Shown piece by piece: positions 63,801-64,000 of a stretch of DNA of 64,000 bases. The position numbers and the translations under genes were made by a program. Origin of the DNA: Lycocorax pyrrhopterus obiensis. Lineage: Eukaryota; Chordata; Aves; Passeriformes; Paradisaeidae. The DNA is taken from assembly GCA_014706295.1 (NCBI GenBank), contig JACSVZ010000002.1:20939994-21003993 (forward strand), written 5' to 3'. The number at the start of each line of letters is the position of its first letter. Within the stretch, counting starts at the first letter, position 1. The notes below the pieces were generated by a model. The model was not told where the DNA came from. It made no database searches and saw nothing but the letters and a program-made list of their open reading frames with translations.

Positions 63801-64000
63801 TAGGCTGGTATGAGATGCTTGGCATCTTTTCACACCCTATAATGGCCTGTCTTTAATTGTGTTAACCCCTTTTACAGAGAGGAATACACCAAGGGTTAGC
63901 TGTCATTCAGAATGTGTAGCCCAAGTGGGCAGTGAGCACAGGGCTTGCAGCAGCTCCTCTTGCCTGCACTTGCACAGCTCCTTTTATTTTGGAAAGCTGT
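51900..64000 (+). other. RSU1: RSU1 intron, continuing past the window
   Basis: The next exon should begin with two bases completing Gly200, followed by a stretch starting Asn-Leu-Asp-Leu and later Glu-Asn-Asn-Pro-Trp. I looked for these and found nothing. The stretch is AT-rich with a (CT)n run at about 59,568-59,582, an 8-bp-arm hairpin at 58356-58375, and a small CpG-rich patch at about 63,465-63,540. Confidence 0.65.
59568..59582. repeat. (TC)n microsatellite
   Basis: TCTCTCTCTCTCT run in the last RSU1 intron. It is short and probably polymorphic. Confidence 0.65.

Noticed and set aside
1..64000. tRNA genes, CRISPR arrays, bacterial-type operons or intact transposon genes
   Set aside because: None of the required signatures was seen. 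The sequence is vertebrate nuclear DNA with introns, and the only mobile elements supported are a CR1 fragment and a solo LTR.

Overview
This window looks like nuclear DNA from a bird. It has long AT-rich introns, two vertebrate genes split into short exons, a CpG-island promoter, a CR1 (chicken repeat 1) LINE fragment at about 4776-4920, and a solo retroviral LTR. The LTR termini (reverse complement TGTGGTGGGTTGA) resemble LTRs I recall from songbirds, so a passerine is my best guess. The species cannot be fixed from sequence alone.

Layout. Positions 1-9345 hold no exon that I can find and are probably a CUBN intron. Positions 9346-16948 carry the last eight coding exons of CUBN (cubilin) on the + strand, which encode four CUB domains and the stop codon. 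A poly(A) signal lies at 17146-17151. The intron between the last two CUB domains holds an about 1,018-bp solo LTR (14332-15349) bounded by a 5-bp target-site duplication. Positions about 17,190-23,200 are intergenic. A CpG-island promoter and a non-coding first exon of RSU1 lie at about 23,270-23,491. RSU1 (Ras suppressor protein 1) coding exons follow on the + strand at 23824-23932, 31761-31811, 46276-46396, 49839-49957, 51431-51513 and 51785-51899. These encode the first 199 residues plus one base of an expected 277-residue protein. I did not find the C-terminal exons; positions 51900-64000 look like intron sequence, so the gene probably continues past the right edge.

The two genes are head-to-tail on the same strand, about 6.9 kb apart from stop to start codon, as in the CUBN-RSU1 neighbourhood I recall from mammals. 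They are not functionally coupled as an operon would be. Cubilin is an endocytic receptor of absorptive epithelia; RSU1 is an LRR adaptor at integrin adhesions.

Apart from the solo LTR and a few local structures (inverted repeats, a G-quadruplex-prone 5'UTR intron, a strand-composition change between the genes), I see no sign of a novel multi-gene system. Almost all open reading frames outside the listed exons look like chance frames in introns or GC-rich DNA.
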